64,000 nt of DNA, taken from contig SVLT01000007.1 in assembly GCA_015067845.1 (NCBI GenBank), positions 1 through 64,000 on the forward strand, written 5' to 3'. The notes under the pieces were generated by a model that did no database searches, was not told the origin of the DNA, and saw only the letters and a program-made list of their open reading frames with translations. Of this stretch, positions 1-7,987 are shown one piece after another; the stretch's first letter is position 1, and every line of letters starts with the position of its first letter. Position numbers and translations under genes: made by a program. Source of the stretch: Oscillospiraceae bacterium (lineage in GTDB: Bacteria > Bacillota > Clostridia > Oscillospirales > Oscillospiraceae).

Positions 1-45
1 GTTCTGGCAGCAAGAGGCGCATTTTGAACCCCCTGTTGCCAGAAC
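1..45. repeat. Inverted repeat at window edge
   Basis: A 12-bp inverted repeat (1-12 against 34-45, one G-T pair) encloses a 21-base loop. It lies downstream of tRNA-Leu and its terminator and is cut by the window start. It could be the end of a structured RNA or of a dispersed repeat; no coding potential seen. Confidence 0.35.
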
Positions 46-82
46 TCTTTGATTTACAATGCTTTTCAGTTAGGAAAAAAAT

Positions 83-122
83 AAAAGTCCGAAACCGATT
101 GTATTAACGGTTTCGGACTTTT
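83..122 (-). terminator. Intrinsic terminator of tRNA-Leu
   Basis: A 15-bp perfect stem (83-97 with 108-122) and a 10-base loop, followed on the minus strand by a T-rich run, directly after the tRNA 3' end. Confidence 0.85.
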
Positions 123-123
123 G

Positions 124-206
124 TGGTGCGAGAGATGGGACTCGAACCCACACGGCGAAGCCACACGCACCTCAAACGTGCTTGTCTACCATTCCAACAC
201 TCTCGC
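124..206 (-). tRNA. tRNA-Leu (anticodon GAG)
   Basis: On the minus strand the acceptor strands GCGAGAG/CTCTCGC pair, the T-loop is GGTTCGAGTCC and CCA is encoded (124-126). The anticodon stem CACGT/GCGTG closes a loop TTGAGGT, which gives anticodon GAG, and a long variable arm fits the leucine class. A consensus promoter lies just upstream and a strong terminator just downstream, so this is a single-gene transcription unit. Confidence 0.92.
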
Positions 207-218
207 AAGCGCCTAAAT

Positions 219-247
219 ATTATAACCGCCATAGCATTTTTTGTCAA
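219..247 (-). promoter_or_regulatory. Promoter of tRNA-Leu
   Basis: Minus-strand TTGACA (242-247), 17-bp spacer, TATAAT (219-224), about 12 bp upstream of the mature tRNA 5' end. Confidence 0.85.
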
Positions 248-270
248 TAGTTTTCGCGAAAAATAAAGCA

Positions 271-299
271 AAAGCCGGATGCGGTTGGCATCCGGCTTT
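271..299 (-). terminator. Terminator of the ior/paaK operon
   Basis: A 12-bp perfect stem with a 5-base loop just after the ACT-protein stop codon. On the minus strand it is followed by a T-rich tail, so it ends the six-gene operon that starts at the T-box near 7836. Confidence 0.85.
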
Positions 300-305
300 G
301 TTGGG

Positions 306-737
306 TTATTTCAGATCCAGATCCTCGTTGGAAACAAGTTTGATCTGGGTTCCTTCGATGGCCTTGGCGAAGGCGGCCTCATCGGAGATCCGCAGCACCA
401 TATAGGCAGTATCGTTGCGGTGGGTGAACAGGGAATACATATACTCCACATCCACATGATTGTTGGCCAGCACTTCCAGCAGCTCGGAAAGGCCTGCGGG
501 ACGGTCGGGTACTTCCACAGCCCACACGGGAGTCATGGAGAGGATCGTGCCGTTTTGCAGCAGGATGGAGCTTGCCTTTTGAGAATCGTCCACGATCATG
601 CGTGCCAGACCGTAGTCTGCGGTTTCTGCAATGGAGATCGCCCGAATGTCCACGTGCTCTTGCGCCAGCAGCTTGGTGATTTCCGCCAACTGGCCAGCCC
701 GATTTTCCAAGAAAACAGAAATTTGATGGATGCTCAT
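306..737 (-). CDS. Tandem ACT-domain protein of the ior/paaK operon
   Basis: 143 residues, matching two small ACT-like (beta-alpha-beta) repeats: residues about 3-68 beginning with MSIHQISVFLENRAGQ, and about 72-140 beginning at the second VPDRPAGLSELLEVL. ACT domains bind amino acids. Stand-alone tandem-ACT proteins are commonly encoded beside phenylacetate-CoA ligase and indolepyruvate oxidoreductase genes. It is the last gene of the operon, 12 nt after the ligase stop, with an AAGGAGGT Shine-Dalgarno sequence. I infer a ligand-sensing or regulatory role, perhaps for an aromatic amino acid. No DNA-binding or catalytic domain is present. The ligand is unknown. Confidence 0.85.
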   Translation of the reverse strand: MSIHQISVFLENRAGQLAEITKLLAQEHVDIRAISIAETADYGLARMIVDDSQKASSILLQNGTILSMTPVWAVEVPDRPAGLSELLEVLANNHVDVEYMYSLFTHRNDTAYMVLRISDEAAFAKAIEGTQIKLVSNEDLDLK

Positions 738-749
738 GGTGTTACCTCC

Positions 750-2048
750 TTAGATCTTACGGTTGTCAATGATACGAACAGCCTTGCCCTCGCTGCGGGC
801 GATGGTCTTGGGCGCAACCAGCTTCACCTTTGCCATAATACCCAGCATGGCCTTCAATGCGGCTACCAGCTCCTTTTCCCGCTTGGTGATGTCTGCCAGG
901 GAGTCGGAGAACATCTCGGGAGCCATTTCCACCATGACTTCCAGAGTATCGGAGTGGTTGACACGATCCACGATAATCTGGTAGTTTGCAGGATAACCCT
1001 GCTGCATCAGCACGGTTTCGATCTGAGAGGGGAAGACATTGACGCCCCGGATGATCAGCATATCGTCACTACGGCCCATGGGCTTACTCATTTTCACATG
1101 GGTTCTGCCGCAGGAGCAGGGCTTCCGGGTCAGCACGCAGATGTCTTTGGTGCGGTAGCGGAGCAGGGGGAAGGCTTCCTTGGTGATGGCGGTGAATACC
1201 AGCTCGCCCTTGGTACCCTCGGGAAGTACCTCACCGGTGTCGGGATCGATGATCTCGGCGATGAAGTGGTCCTCGTTGATGTGCATACCGGTCTGCTCGG
1301 AGCATTCAAAGGCCACGCCAGGGCCGGAGGTCTCGGTCAGGCCGTAAATGTCATAGGCCTTGATGCCCAGCTTGTTTTCAATGTCGTGGCGCATATCCTC
1401 GGACCAGGCTTCTGCACCGAAAATGCCGGCTTTCAGCTTGATCTGATCCCGGATGCCCCGTTCATAGATGGATTCTGCCAGATAAGCGGCGTAGGAGGGG
1501 GTGCAGCACAGGATCGTGGAGCCCAGGTCGGTCATGAACTGGAGCTGACGGTCGGTGTTGCCGGAGGACATGGGCAGGGTCAGACAGCCGACTTTATGAG
1601 AGCCGCCGTGCAGACCTGAGCCGCCAGTAAACAGACCGTAGCCGTATGCGACCTGACAAACATCCTCGTTTGTACCGCCGGCAGCCGTGATGGCACGGGC
1701 ACAGCAATCTTCCCACAGATCTACATCGTGCTGGGTGTAGAATGCCACAACACGCTTGCCGGTGGTGCCGGAGGTGGAGTGGATGCGCACACATTCGGAC
1801 AGGGGCATACCCAAAAGTCCATAGGGATAAGCTTCCCGCAGGTCATCCTTGGTGAGGAAGGGCAGCTTGTGCAGGTCGTCGATGGACTGAATGTCGTCCG
1901 GAGTGACGCCCTTTTCTTCCATCTTCTTGCGGTAGTAGGGTACATTGTCCCACACGTGCTTGACCTGCTTCAACAGACGCTCATTTTGCAGAGCGCGAAG
2001 CTGTTCCTGGGGCATGGTCTCGATTTCGGGTTGATAATATCTTTTCAT
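750..2048 (-). CDS. paaK: Phenylacetate-CoA ligase
   Basis: 432 residues, normal for the PaaK family of adenylate-forming enzymes, which turn arylacetate, ATP and CoA into aryl-acetyl-CoA in the cytoplasm. Visible motifs are the phosphate-binding loop HSTSGTTGKR (about residue 90), the Y-G-L-T-E-T adenine motif (about 235), and the C-terminal RSDDMLIIRGVNVFPSQIE hinge. An in-frame ATG at 2072 lies inside iorB. I chose 2048 because AAAGGA precedes it and MKRYYQPEIETM is the family's usual N-terminus. It sits between iorB and the ACT gene. Substrates could be phenylacetate, indoleacetate or hydroxyphenylacetate. Confidence 0.9.
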   Translation of the reverse strand: MKRYYQPEIETMPQEQLRALQNERLLKQVKHVWDNVPYYRKKMEEKGVTPDDIQSIDDLHKLPFLTKDDLREAYPYGLLGMPLSECVRIHSTSGTTGKRVVAFYTQHDVDLWEDCCARAITAAGGTNEDVCQVAYGYGLFTGGSGLHGGSHKVGCLTLPMSSGNTDRQLQFMTDLGSTILCCTPSYAAYLAESIYERGIRDQIKLKAGIFGAEAWSEDMRHDIENKLGIKAYDIYGLTETSGPGVAFECSEQTGMHINEDHFIAEIIDPDTGEVLPEGTKGELVFTAITKEAFPLLRYRTKDICVLTRKPCSCGRTHVKMSKPMGRSDDMLIIRGVNVFPSQIETVLMQQGYPANYQIIVDRVNHSDTLEVMVEMAPEMFSDSLADITKREKELVAALKAMLGIMAKVKLVAPKTIARSEGKAVRIIDNRKI

Positions 2049-2064
2049 GGTTATCGCGATCCTT

Positions 2065-2637
2065 TCAGGCATCTCTGCCCAACATAAATGCTTTTTTATT
2101 CAGTTCCAGGAATTTGGCAGGAACACTTTTCGCAATGGCATCCAGCCACTCGTCCAGTGAGAAGTCGAAGTTCTTGGACAGATGGCCCATGAGAACGATG
2201 TTGACAGCCTTGGAAGAGCCAGCCTGTTCCGCGAGGCTCAGCGCATCAAAAGCATCTACATCAATTCCGGCATCTTTCATTTTGCCGACCAGATCCTGGG
2301 GATACTCTGCTGCGCCGATGATAACGGGCATGGGATTGATCTTTTGGGTATTGGTGATTACTTTGCCGCCGGGTTTCAGAAATTCAGTCCAACGGGCGGC
2401 TTCCAAAAGCTCAAAGGAGACGATATAATCCGCCTGACCCTTATCAATAATGGGGGAGTAGACCTTGTCGCCAAAGCGCACATAGGTCACGACGCTGCCG
2501 CCGCGCTGGCTCATGCCATGGACTTCGGAAACCTTGATGTCATAGCCCCGGCTGAGCAGGAGTCTGCCCAGCAGCTTGGAAGCCAGAAGACTGCCCTGGC
2601 CGCCCACACCAACGATCATAATATTCTTGGTTTTCAT
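2065..2637 (-). CDS. iorB: Indolepyruvate ferredoxin oxidoreductase, beta subunit
   Basis: 190 residues, the normal size for the gamma-type subunit (2-oxoacid:ferredoxin oxidoreductase superfamily) that partners IorA. The N-terminus MKTKNIMIVGVGGQGSLLAS carries the family's glycine-rich GVGGQG motif, followed by SEVHGMSQRGG. The complex interconverts arylpyruvates and aryl-acetyl-CoA with ferredoxin, CoA and CO2. The ATG at 2637 follows a GGAGGT Shine-Dalgarno sequence; an ATG further upstream lies inside iorA. It starts 2 nt after the iorA stop, so the subunits are probably translationally coupled. Confidence 0.93.
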   Translation of the reverse strand: MKTKNIMIVGVGGQGSLLASKLLGRLLLSRGYDIKVSEVHGMSQRGGSVVTYVRFGDKVYSPIIDKGQADYIVSFELLEAARWTEFLKPGGKVITNTQKINPMPVIIGAAEYPQDLVGKMKDAGIDVDAFDALSLAEQAGSSKAVNIVLMGHLSKNFDFSLDEWLDAIAKSVPAKFLELNKKAFMLGRDA

Positions 2638-2639
2638 AC

Positions 2640-4370
2640 TTACACCTCCGTCAATGCGCCGAATTTGCACAGCTGCTCGCAAACGCCGCAGCCCACACAT
2701 TGGGTTGCATCCACTTTTGCCTTGCCGTCAACGATGCTGATGGCAGGACAGCCGATCTTCATACAGGCTTTACAGCTCACACACTTGTCCGCGTCCACAG
2801 ACAAAGGTGCTTTGTGCTTGACGTATTTCAGAAGCGCGCAGGGACGGCGGGAGATGATAACAGAAGGTTCATTGGCAGCCAGCTCTTCCTTGATGACCGC
2901 ATCGCATTGGGCAAGGTCATAAGGATCAATGACACGGACACGTTTGATACCCACAGCGTGGCACAGGGTTTCCAGGTCGATCTTGGCACAGGGGTCGCCT
3001 TTGAGATTGAAACCGGTAGTGGGGTTTTGCTGATGGCCGGTCATGCCGGTGATGGAGTTGTCAACGATGATCACCGTGGCGTTGGATTCGTTGTAGGCGA
3101 TGTTCACTAAGCCGGTGATACCGGAGTGCATAAAGGTGGAGTCGCCAATGACGGCCACGGTTTTCTGATCTGCCGCGCCGTTCTGGGACTTGGAAAAACC
3201 GTGCAGGCCGGAAACGGACGCGCCCATGCAGATAACCGTATCCACCGCCTGCAAGGGGGCAACCGCGCCCAGGGTATAACAGCCGATGTCACCCAGGACG
3301 GTGATCTTATTCTTTCTCAGGGTGTAGAACAGACCTCTGTGGGGGCATCCGGCGCACATCACGGGGGGACGGGGCGGAATTGCCGTGTCCAGAGCCGGGC
3401 CGATTTCCCATGGAGTGCTGAGCTTCTGCGCCACAGTCAGGGGGAACAGCTCATCAATGTTGGAGAAGTTGGATTTGCCGGTGCAGGCAAGGCCCAGATC
3501 TTTGCAGTGAGCCTCAATAAAGCCGTCCAGCTCTTCCACTACGACCAGATTTTCCACAGACGCGGCGAAATTGCGGATCTTCTGCTCCGGCATGGGCCAG
3601 ATCATGCCCAGTTTCAGAACAGGATATGTATCACCGCAGACTTCCTTTACATACTGGTAGGAAGTAGAAGAGGTGATGATGCCGATTTTATTGTCATTGC
3701 CGGACTCAATCCGGTTAATATCCGCGGTTTCGGCATATTCTACCAGTAAGCGTGTCCGGGCTTCCACCACGGGATGCCGCTTTTTGGCGTTGCCGGGCAT
3801 CATCACGTACTTGGGAATGTCCTTGACATATTCTTTTACATTTTCAATCCGATTCCCGGTTTCCACAACGCTTTGGGAGTGAGAAACGCGGGTGCACATT
3901 TTCAGAAGTACCGGGGTGTCAAACTTTTCGGACAGCTCGTAAGCCAACTTGGCGAATGCCAGCGCTTCGGCAGAGTCCGCAGGCTCCAGCATGGGGATCT
4001 TGGCGGCCATGGCATAGTGCCGGGAATCCTGCTCATTCTGAGAGGAGTGCATACCGGCATCATCTGCCACACCAATGACCATGCCGGCATTGACACCGGT
4101 GTAGGAAATGGTGAACAGGGGGTCAGCAGCAACGTTCAGACCCACATGCTTCATACCGCAGAAGCTGCGGCGGCCGGCGATGGATGCGCCGAAAGCAGAT
4201 TCCATAGCAACCTTCTCATTGGGCGCCCACTCTGCGTAGACTTCAGGGTATTTTGCAATGGCTTCCGTTATCTCGGTACTGGGTGTGCCGGGATAGCTGG
4301 ATACAAAGGCGCATCCGGCTTCGTAGAGGCCACGGGCAACGGCTTCGTTGCCCAGCATTAACTGTTTCAT
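2640..4370 (-). CDS. iorA: Indolepyruvate ferredoxin oxidoreductase, alpha subunit
   Basis: 576 residues. The N-terminal pyrimidine-binding domain (about 1-180) has SSYPGTPSTEI. The TPP-binding domain (about 325-510) has the GDIGCYTLG, GDSTFMHSG and VDNSITGMTGHQ motifs. The C-terminus is a ferredoxin domain with two 4Fe-4S motifs, CVSCKACMKIGCP and CVGCGVCEQLCKF. The enzyme oxidatively decarboxylates arylpyruvates to aryl-acetyl-CoA, reducing ferredoxin, and is reversible. It overlaps the symporter stop by 4 nt. The Phe T-box at the head of the operon suggests the reductive carboxylation direction here, which is inference. Confidence 0.95.
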   Translation of the reverse strand: MKQLMLGNEAVARGLYEAGCAFVSSYPGTPSTEITEAIAKYPEVYAEWAPNEKVAMESAFGASIAGRRSFCGMKHVGLNVAADPLFTISYTGVNAGMVIGVADDAGMHSSQNEQDSRHYAMAAKIPMLEPADSAEALAFAKLAYELSEKFDTPVLLKMCTRVSHSQSVVETGNRIENVKEYVKDIPKYVMMPGNAKKRHPVVEARTRLLVEYAETADINRIESGNDNKIGIITSSTSYQYVKEVCGDTYPVLKLGMIWPMPEQKIRNFAASVENLVVVEELDGFIEAHCKDLGLACTGKSNFSNIDELFPLTVAQKLSTPWEIGPALDTAIPPRPPVMCAGCPHRGLFYTLRKNKITVLGDIGCYTLGAVAPLQAVDTVICMGASVSGLHGFSKSQNGAADQKTVAVIGDSTFMHSGITGLVNIAYNESNATVIIVDNSITGMTGHQQNPTTGFNLKGDPCAKIDLETLCHAVGIKRVRVIDPYDLAQCDAVIKEELAANEPSVIISRRPCALLKYVKHKAPLSVDADKCVSCKACMKIGCPAISIVDGKAKVDATQCVGCGVCEQLCKFGALTEV

Positions 4371-5893
4371 TTTGCTTCCTCCTTGTTCTTTTGATAGCAG
4401 GAGAAGACTTCCGCTACCAGTTCTTTTTTAGGCGGTTTACTGAAAAGACTTACAACGGGGACGATCACCAGTCCTGCCAGCATGCAGAACACACCGGCGT
4501 TGATGGGGGATTGGAGAATTTCGGGAAAAATGCTCTTGAAGAGCATATTTGCGATCATAATCACGGTGGAGAAGATGAAGCAGACCCAAACCGACAGCTT
4601 GGATACCCGTTTCCAGTACAGACCGTACAGGAAGGGAGCCAGAAAAGCACCGGCAAGCGCGCCCCAGCTGATGCCCATCAGTTGGGCGATAAAGGCAAGC
4701 CCCATGCTGTGCTGAACGATAGCGATCACCACGGAAATAGCAACAAACACAGCAATCAAAATCCGCATGATCAGAAGCTGTTTCTTTTCACTCAAATCCT
4801 TCACGATAGTACCCTTGATGAAATCCAGGGTCAGAGTGGAGCTGGAGGTCATAACCAAAGAGGAAAGGGTGGACATGGATGCGGATAGTACCAGCACCAG
4901 AACCACACCGATCAAAATGGCAGGAAGGCCGGAAAGCATGGTGGGAATGATGTTGTCAAAACCACCGACTGCTGTCATTTCCTCTGTGGAGGAGAAGAAC
5001 AGTCTGCCAAAGCCGCCCAGGAAATAGCAGCCACCGGCAACGATCAGTGCAAAAACAGTGGAGATGACCGTTCCTTTAGTGATGGCTTTCTCGTCCTTAA
5101 TGGCATAGAACTTCTGCACCATCTGAGGAAGCCCCCAAGTGCCAAGGCTGGTCAGCAGCACAACGCCCATCAGGCTTGTGAGATCCGGGCCAAACAAGGA
5201 AGTAAAGGAACCGGCAGGAATATCGCCCTCGCTGACCTGGCTCAGGCTGTTGATGGCTTCCGTGAAGCCACCCTGATTGTTCAGAACGGCAATCACCACA
5301 GCAACGATGCCCACCAACATCACGATGCCCTGGATAAAATCGTTGATAGCGGTTGCCATGTAGCCGCCAATGATGACATAAACGGCGGTCAGCACAGCCA
5401 TGACGATCACGCAGGCGGCATAGGGGACATCAAAGGCCATTTCAAACAGTCGGCTCAGGCCGTTATACAGCGACGCAGTGTAGGGGATCAGGAAAATAAA
5501 GATCAGGGCAGAGGCTGCCAGCTTCAGCGTCTTGCTGTCGAAACGGCTTTCGAAGAACTGGGGCATGGTGGCGCTGCCAAGATGCTGGGTCATGACACGG
5601 GTTCGACGGCCCAGGATAAGCCATGCAAGCAGGGAGCCGATGATGGCATTGCCCACACCTGCCCAGGCTGCGGAAATGCCGTACTTCCAGCCAAACTGTC
5701 CGGCATAGCCCACAAAGACGACGGCGGAAAAATAGGAGGTTCCGTAGGCAAAGGCGGTCAGCCAGGGGCCAACGCTCCGTCCGCCCAGAACAAAGCCGTT
5801 TACATCCGTGGCATTCTTGCGGCAGTAGATACCAATTCCAATCATGCTGCCAAAGAAAACCACCAGCATGATGATTTTAATTGCCAGATCCAT
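4367..5893 (-). CDS. Sodium:solute symporter (SSS family)
   Basis: 508 residues with about 13 hydrophobic membrane segments, the size and topology of the solute:sodium symporter family (PutP/PanF-like). The region GFVLGGRSVGPWLTAFAYG near residue 33 is the family's TM1-TM2 signature, followed by YFSAVVFVGYAG. It should import a small organic anion or amino acid using the sodium gradient. It lies between an acyl-CoA ligase and iorA in a Phe-T-box operon, so an aryl acid such as phenylacetate is the likely substrate (inference). AAGGA precedes the ATG. The 4-nt ATGA overlap with iorA suggests translational coupling. Confidence 0.88.
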   Translation of the reverse strand: MDLAIKIIMLVVFFGSMIGIGIYCRKNATDVNGFVLGGRSVGPWLTAFAYGTSYFSAVVFVGYAGQFGWKYGISAAWAGVGNAIIGSLLAWLILGRRTRVMTQHLGSATMPQFFESRFDSKTLKLAASALIFIFLIPYTASLYNGLSRLFEMAFDVPYAACVIVMAVLTAVYVIIGGYMATAINDFIQGIVMLVGIVAVVIAVLNNQGGFTEAINSLSQVSEGDIPAGSFTSLFGPDLTSLMGVVLLTSLGTWGLPQMVQKFYAIKDEKAITKGTVISTVFALIVAGGCYFLGGFGRLFFSSTEEMTAVGGFDNIIPTMLSGLPAILIGVVLVLVLSASMSTLSSLVMTSSSTLTLDFIKGTIVKDLSEKKQLLIMRILIAVFVAISVVIAIVQHSMGLAFIAQLMGISWGALAGAFLAPFLYGLYWKRVSKLSVWVCFIFSTVIMIANMLFKSIFPEILQSPINAGVFCMLAGLVIVPVVSLFSKPPKKELVAEVFSCYQKNKEEAK

Positions 5894-5914
5894 GTGTATT
5901 CCTTCTTTCTGTGA

Positions 5915-7552
5915 TTAACCTGTGATCTGCACCTCGACCAGACGGCCGTGACAGTATTTTTCCCGGAGCACCGGCTTTTCGATCTTGCCGGTGGGGTTGC
6001 GGGGAACAATGTCGAAGAAGATCTTTTTGGGACGCTTGTAACGGGGCAGGGCTTTGCAGAATTCGTCGATCTCTGCCTCGGTACAGGATTCATTCTCTTT
6101 GATCTCGATAATCGCGGCGGTAATTTCACCCAAGCGGGGATCGGGCAGACCGATAACGGCAACATCCTTGATCTTGGAATGGGCGCGGAGGAAGTCTTCG
6201 ATCTGGACGGGATAGATATTTTCGCCACCGGAGATGACCACGTCCTTCTTCCGGTCTACCAGATAAATAAAGCCATCCTCGTCTTCCCGGGCCATGTCGC
6301 CGGTATAGAGCCATTCGCCCTTCAAAACTTCCGCGGTAGCTTCCGGATTTTTGTAATAGCAGTCCATGACACCGTCGCCCTTGACGATCAGCTCGCCCAC
6401 CTCACCGGGGGCGACCTCCACGCCGTTTTCGTCCACGATCTTGGTCTGCCAGCCATAGCCGGGCTTGCCGATGGCGCCGACTTTGTGTGTATTTTCCACA
6501 CCCAGATGGACGCAGCCGGGGCCGATGGACTCGGACAGGCCATAGTTGGTGTCATACTGATGGTTGGGGAAAACATCCAGCCAGCGGCGGATCAGACTGG
6601 GGGGAACGGGCTGTGCGCCTACGTGCATCAGCCGCCATTGATCCAGGCGGTATTTGCTCAGATCCACCCGGCCGCTGCTGATGGCGTCCAGAAGATCCTG
6701 GGCCCAGGGCACCAAGAGCCAAACGATGGTGCATTGCTCTTCTGTAACCGCACGGAGGATCCACTCAGGCTTTACGCCCCGCAGAAGCACAGCCTTGGAG
6801 CCGGACAGCAAGGATCCAAACCAGTGCATTTTTGCGCCGGTGTGGTACAGGGGCGGAATGCACAAAAAAACATCATCCCGGGATTGGCTGTGGTGGTTTT
6901 GCTCTGTCAGACAGGAGTGATACAGGGCGCGGTGCTTGTGCAAAATTGCCTTGGGGAAGCCGGTGGTGCCGGAGGAGAAGTAAATGGCGGCATCATCGTC
7001 CTCGGTCAGGGCAATGGGGGGCGCGCTGGAGGAACAGAAGCCCATGAGATTCATGCAGTCTTCCGTATATCCGGGGGCATCCTTGCCCACGAAGAACAGC
7101 ATTTTTACATTGGGAATATCCGTTTGAATGGCATCGATACGGCTGACAAATTCCGGGCCAAATACCAAAATTTCTACATCTGCCAGATCCAGACAATACT
7201 TGATCTCATCGCTGGCGTAACGGAAGTTCATGGGAACAGCAATGCAGCCAGCCTTCAAAATGCCAAAATAGATGGGCAGCCATTCCAGGCAGTTCATCAG
7301 CAAAATGGCAACCTTAGTGCCTTTTTTTACGCCACGGCTCAGCAGAAGGTTGGCAAAGCGATTTGCTCTGCGGTCAAAATCCTTCCAGCTCATTTCCCGG
7401 CGGTAGGGGGCGTCCTGGCCCGCACTTTCGATCAAATTAAATTCCCACCAGGTTGTGGCAAGATCACGCTCCTCTGACGGATTGATCTCCACCAGACTGG
7501 TTTCCTGACCGTATAGCCGGGCGTTTCTTTCCAAAAGGTCTGTGATAATCAT
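5915..7552 (-). CDS. AMP-dependent acyl-CoA ligase, first gene of the Phe T-box operon
   Basis: 545 residues, class I adenylate-forming (AMP-binding) enzyme. Motifs: phosphate loop YFSSGTTGFPKAILHKH (about residue 205), YGLSESIGPG (about 340), GEWLYTGDMAREDEDG (about 420), the hinge DRKKDVVISGGENIYP, and the catalytic lysine region PTGKIEKPVLREKY near the end. It resembles medium/long-chain or aryl acid CoA ligases more than PaaK. The start at 7552 follows AGGAGG; a more upstream ATG lies in the T-box terminator. With PaaK the operon has two ligases, perhaps for different aryl or fatty acids. Confidence 0.88.
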   Translation of the reverse strand: MIITDLLERNARLYGQETSLVEINPSEERDLATTWWEFNLIESAGQDAPYRREMSWKDFDRRANRFANLLLSRGVKKGTKVAILLMNCLEWLPIYFGILKAGCIAVPMNFRYASDEIKYCLDLADVEILVFGPEFVSRIDAIQTDIPNVKMLFFVGKDAPGYTEDCMNLMGFCSSSAPPIALTEDDDAAIYFSSGTTGFPKAILHKHRALYHSCLTEQNHHSQSRDDVFLCIPPLYHTGAKMHWFGSLLSGSKAVLLRGVKPEWILRAVTEEQCTIVWLLVPWAQDLLDAISSGRVDLSKYRLDQWRLMHVGAQPVPPSLIRRWLDVFPNHQYDTNYGLSESIGPGCVHLGVENTHKVGAIGKPGYGWQTKIVDENGVEVAPGEVGELIVKGDGVMDCYYKNPEATAEVLKGEWLYTGDMAREDEDGFIYLVDRKKDVVISGGENIYPVQIEDFLRAHSKIKDVAVIGLPDPRLGEITAAIIEIKENESCTEAEIDEFCKALPRYKRPKKIFFDIVPRNPTGKIEKPVLREKYCHGRLVEVQITG

Positions 7553-7564
7553 GGTAATCCTCCT

Positions 7565-7836
7565 AAAAAAACAAAAAATCCTCTGCAAACGCAGAGGACA
7601 AGAAAATCCTGTGGTACCACCTCAGTTTACCGCATGCGCGGCCTCACGGGCCCCAAGCAGGGCCGCATGCTGTATCGGGCATTCCCCGTCTTTGCCTAAT
7701 TGCGAGGGCGTTCAGCAAAGCCACTCCGAAAGGAATTCCATACCCCGGTTCACGCTGCCTTGCACCGCCCGGCAGTTCTCTGAGAGAGCCTTTGGATATG
7801 TACTGGTTTTCATCATCGTGTTGTGTGTATACGATT
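7565..7836 (-). promoter_or_regulatory. T-box riboswitch, specifier UUC (Phe), ahead of the ior/paaK operon
   Basis: Read on the minus strand. Stem I carries a specifier loop with AGTA on the 5' side and GAA-TTC-C on the 3' side, flanking a paired CATATCC/GGGTATG. The specifier TTC is at 7735-7733, a phenylalanine codon. The T-box core GAGGTGGTACCAC (7623-7611) precedes an 8-bp terminator TCCTCTGC/GCAGAGGA with a long T run (7598-7565). T-boxes bind uncharged tRNA and then allow readthrough, so this operon should switch on when tRNA-Phe is uncharged. The first gene starts 13 nt after the terminator. Confidence 0.9.
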
Positions 7837-7842
7837 GAGACC

Positions 7843-7871
7843 ATTTTACCATTATGTGGGATATAAGTCAA
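7843..7871 (-). promoter_or_regulatory. Promoter of the Phe T-box ior/paaK operon
   Basis: Minus-strand TTGACT (7866-7871), 17-bp spacer, TAAAAT (7843-7848), directly upstream of stem I of the T-box leader. Confidence 0.8.
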
Positions 7872-7929
7872 CAGGAAATGTGGGAAAACCGTCGTTTTTT
7901 CACGGATGGTATATTTGCATAAAAATGCG

Positions 7930-7958
7930 TTGCAACTTCCCGCAGGATTTGCTATAAT
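7930..7958 (+). promoter_or_regulatory. Promoter of the FGGY kinase operon
   Basis: TTGCAA (7930-7935), 17-bp spacer, perfect TATAAT (7953-7958), about 30 bp before the kinase start codon. Divergent from the T-box operon promoter. Confidence 0.8.
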
Positions 7959-7987
7959 GACTACATGAATACAAAGGCGGTGTAAGA

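Noticed and set aside
1..45. 6S RNA or other known ncRNA end
   Set aside because: Only a stem is visible at the window edge; not enough sequence to assign.
279..1619. Long open frame opposite the ACT and PaaK genes
   Set aside because: It is the antisense shadow of two well-supported genes and has no ribosome site or known domain.
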